Part shown: positions 61,737-64,000 of the stretch, in pieces | Layout: each line of letters starts with the position of its first letter | Numbering within the stretch: the stretch's first letter is position 1 | DNA from: Cordia subcordata | Lineage: Eukaryota > Streptophyta > Magnoliopsida > Boraginales > Cordiaceae | Reading direction: 5' to 3' | Assembly (NCBI GenBank): GCA_028554755.1 | Contig: JAPTOF010000006.1 | Location: 17,793,001-17,857,000, forward strand | Length of the DNA stretch: 64,000 nucleotides | Translations under genes and position numbers: made by a program | The notes under the pieces: model-generated | Seen by the model: only the letters and a program-made list of their open reading frames with translations | Database searches by the model: none | What the model was told of the DNA's origin: nothing

Positions 61737-63772
61737 TGATGTGTTTGTTTTGTGTGTTTATATTTTGCAATTATATACTTGTTTTGAGGTGTTTTGAGCT
61801 TCATTTGATGTATTAGTTTAACATTTAGGTCATACTTATGCATATTAGAGTTTACATGTTCATAGTTGAAGTTAAGACTTAAATGCTACACTAATGCGCG
61901 TTTATTACTTGTTTTAGGTGTGATTTGGAGAGATAATTAGAGATTAATTGAGGGTACTTGGTGTGTGAAACTAAACCAAGGGTGTTTTAGACGTAAAGGA
62001 ATAAAGAAAAGTGTATTTGGAAGTGGCCGAGTGAAAAAAGGAGCGACCGAGGCTAAACCAAGCGCAACGTAAGCCAAATTCAGAGATTGAAACCTAAAAA
62101 GGACATATAAAAATTTTGGACATGTTTTAGGGTGCAAAATATGGCTTGGGAGATCCCCCACAATGATATGAAGCCATGAAAAAAAATGGTGCGCGAATCG
62201 GAGCCAAAATGAAGAAGATATGGACATTTTACTGACAAGACCGGTCGACCTCTTTTCAAGGCCGGTCGACCGGGTGATGTCGACCGGCTGGATCAGAATC
62301 TGGGCCAATTTTAGCCGGACGACTTAGCCCCAAAGCCGGACGACTGGTTGGGCCCCCGGCTGGACGCGCTGAAAGCTCTATTTAAGCCACTTTTCATCCC
62401 TTTTTGAAGGGAGAGAACACCCAAATCAAACACTCATTTTCCCTAAACCCAAAATCCACTTAAAACCACCTCTCACACACTAAATCACACATAAATACAC
62501 CTAGATCCAAGCTTGTAATTAGGGTTTTAACATTTGTAATTGCAAGATCAAGACAAGGATTTGAAGAGCAAAGCTAAGCATGAAAGGGAGGTTCATCTTT
62601 CTCCTTTTGTACTTAGTTTTCTCTATATTAGAATAGATCTTTTATGGGTGATTGAGGCTTGTATTATGGGTTGATTGAGTATTACTTTGCTATGAGATTT
62701 TGATGGTTTAATATATATGTTTGCTCTTAATGCTTCAATGGCTACTTACATACACGTCTATGTGTTTGTTGATTTGCCTAGGTGAAAGAACATATATATT
62801 TAGAGGCTTGATTGCTATTTAACACTTTTAAATCATTATATGAGCATGTCTAGGTGTTTATGTAGTGATCCCATGAAGTGGGTCTTGTAGCTATACATGT
62901 CTATGTGTGTTTTTACATACCTTAATATCAATTTTAGCTTCTATGACATACATGTTGGATTTTAATGCGTAAATTGGTATGACCTAAATATGTCTAAGTA
63001 TTTAGGACTAGAATATGCTTTATATTCATTTGTACCATGCTCGAGAACATGTATGATGTGCTTCATTGTTAAATCCTGCTTGCGTGATGCTATGATTGGT
63101 GGTGCTTCACTAGTAATTAGGCCTAGTTTAGTCTCCTTTGGCTTTAAACCCAGCCAATAGGTGTCGAGCTAGCTTAAATGACCTTAGGAAGCCTAGTTCT
63201 TGGCTTTAAACCCAGCCAATGAGTTAGAACCTAGGGTAAGACCAATTGTCATCACCTAGGAATGTAATTAGCTAATCCGTGCCCTAGTTCATAAGGACCA
63301 CGCTATACTTCTAGGTAGCTAGCACCTAGGGATAAACCCACACCGAGTCTAGGGATTGTAGGAGAGGTTGGTTAGATTCCTAGCTTAGAGCACCCTTCTT
63401 AGGGAAAACCATCAAAGGTAGTCCTATAGCAAAGTTAGTACCCAAATCACCCATAGTTAAGCGGATTTCACCCATTTTCCTATTTCTTGTGTTAATTCCC
63501 TTTTTACTTGCTTGTTTTCTCTTACCTTTATTTTATTTAATTTGTTTAGAATAGTTTAATTTACTTTGAGCTCCCTTCACATCTAAAATGACCAAAATGA
63601 ATTCTTAGTTTAGCTTATCTTCTTTCTAGTTTTCTAGGACACACATTTAGCTTTCATTCCCCATTTCCCGCCTCCCTTAGGGATCGACCTTGCTTTTGCA
63701 CATTAGACTACACGACCTGTGCACTTGTAGGCTTTTAATTAAGGCTTAGTGCTTAATTAGCAAGAAGCATCA
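61737..63772 (+). mobile_element. Solo LTR of a gypsy family, inserted in the MULE transposase
   Basis: 2,036 bp, TGATGTGTTTGTTTTGTG...AAGAAGCATCA. The flanks TATTC (61,732-61,736) and TATTC (63,773-63,777) match perfectly. A TATA-like CTATTTAAGCC lies at about 62,378. Four (C/A)(A/C)(T/G)GTCTA(T/G)GTG-type words lie between 62,750 and 63,000. Two identical 20-mer hairpins are at 63,138-63,157 and 63,200-63,219, and TCATAAGGACCACGC is near 63,291. No internal coding sequence is present. Confidence 0.92.
63138..63219 (+). other. Paired LTR hairpins (TTGGCT/AGCCAA type)
   Basis: TTGGCTTTAAACCCAGCCAA occurs twice, at 63,138-63,157 and 63,200-63,219, with 62 nt between starts. Each copy has a six-base perfect stem and an eight-base loop. 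Matching pairs in other LTRs are listed as separate features. Function unknown. Confidence 0.75.
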
Positions 63773-64000
63773 TATTCCTATACAAGACATCATCATCATC
63801 ATATCAAGCATCATTCTCGTTCAAGGCCATATCCTCATTTTCTTTATCGGGTTCAAACTGAAATGTGTCCGTATTCAAGTCCAGCCTCACACTATGAGAT
63901 AGCCCTACTATGTCAAACATTCCATGTGATCACACATTTAGTGTGGCAAATTCTACCATAGTCATTGTAATGTTGAACTCCGCATCGTTGTAATTTGAAG

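Larger units (their letters stand above)
59777..64000 (-). pseudogene. MULE transposase, locus 2, split by a solo LTR and running off the window
   Basis: Two parts: 64,000-63,773 (NYNDAEFNITMTMVEFATL and an acidic QFEPDKENEDMALNEN stretch, matching locus 1 at about 7,070-7,260) and 61,736-59,777. Across the solo LTR the frame rejoins as RNTNP. Pieces 61,843-61,445, 61,177-60,551 and 60,469-60,176 are all in one frame separated only by stops. The DDE domain reads LSFNGTHLHG, so the first catalytic Asp is Asn. VSDRQARI and MECFNG are kept. The SWIM finger is mostly lost, with only a CSHAQTLARY remnant past a shift near 60,176. The terminal knuckle is CLNYGQQGHNIAKCP, with its second Cys replaced. 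This copy is inactive. Confidence 0.85.

Noticed and set aside
41979..63772. LTRs at 41,979-44,044 and 61,737-63,772 as the two ends of one element
   Set aside because: They are in opposite orientation, each has its own different target duplication (GAGTC/G and TATTC), and no matching internal region lies between them.

Overview
The window is nuclear DNA from a flowering plant, most likely a eudicot (asterid is only a guess). One intact host gene sits at the left edge, and almost everything else is layered, decayed transposable elements. The grounds are an intron-containing type-I pectinesterase, plant-specific Mutator-like (MULE) transposase and plant mobile domain (PMD) sequences, and Ty3/gypsy elements with Athila-type and Tat-type gag-pol and long LTRs of about 1.7-2.1 kb.

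Layout. 1-5.4 kb: a three-exon pectinesterase/pectinesterase-inhibitor gene on the minus strand. The exons join in frame to 584 codons and all five catalytic residues fit the family. 5.7-11.7 kb: a MULE transposase reading right and, tail to tail with it, a PMD gene reading left. 12.2-17.0 kb: truncated gypsy pieces. 17.1-38.8 kb: a minus-strand Athila-like element into which a related plus-strand Athila-like element (20,259-31,090) has jumped. Both have LTR pairs and 5-bp target duplications with one mismatch. 38.8-53.8 kb: a plus-strand Tat-lineage element in pieces (gag, RT, RNase H), split by at least four insertions, including a solo LTR (45,162-47,022) that landed on the codons of the RT YVDD motif. 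53.8-57 kb: AT-rich sequence. 57-64 kb: a second PMD plus MULE unit in inverted orientation. Its transposase is cut by a solo LTR (61,737-63,772) with a perfect TATTC duplication.

Two observations stand out. First, the two MULE loci share the same convergent transposase/PMD arrangement, which points to a two-gene transposon family carrying a PMD gene. Second, LTRs of several diverged gypsy families carry a pair of 20-nt hairpins whose starts are 62-63 nt apart. The stems covary (TTGGCT/AGCCAA, TTAGCT/AGCTAA, TTAGTT/AACTAA) around a TTAAA-rich loop, which suggests a conserved structure in the transcribed leader of these retrotransposons.

Method limits: everything was read by eye. Boundaries backed by TG...CA ends and target duplications are exact. 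Other fragment edges are good to tens of bases or worse. Lineage names come from recognised protein motifs, not from a search.
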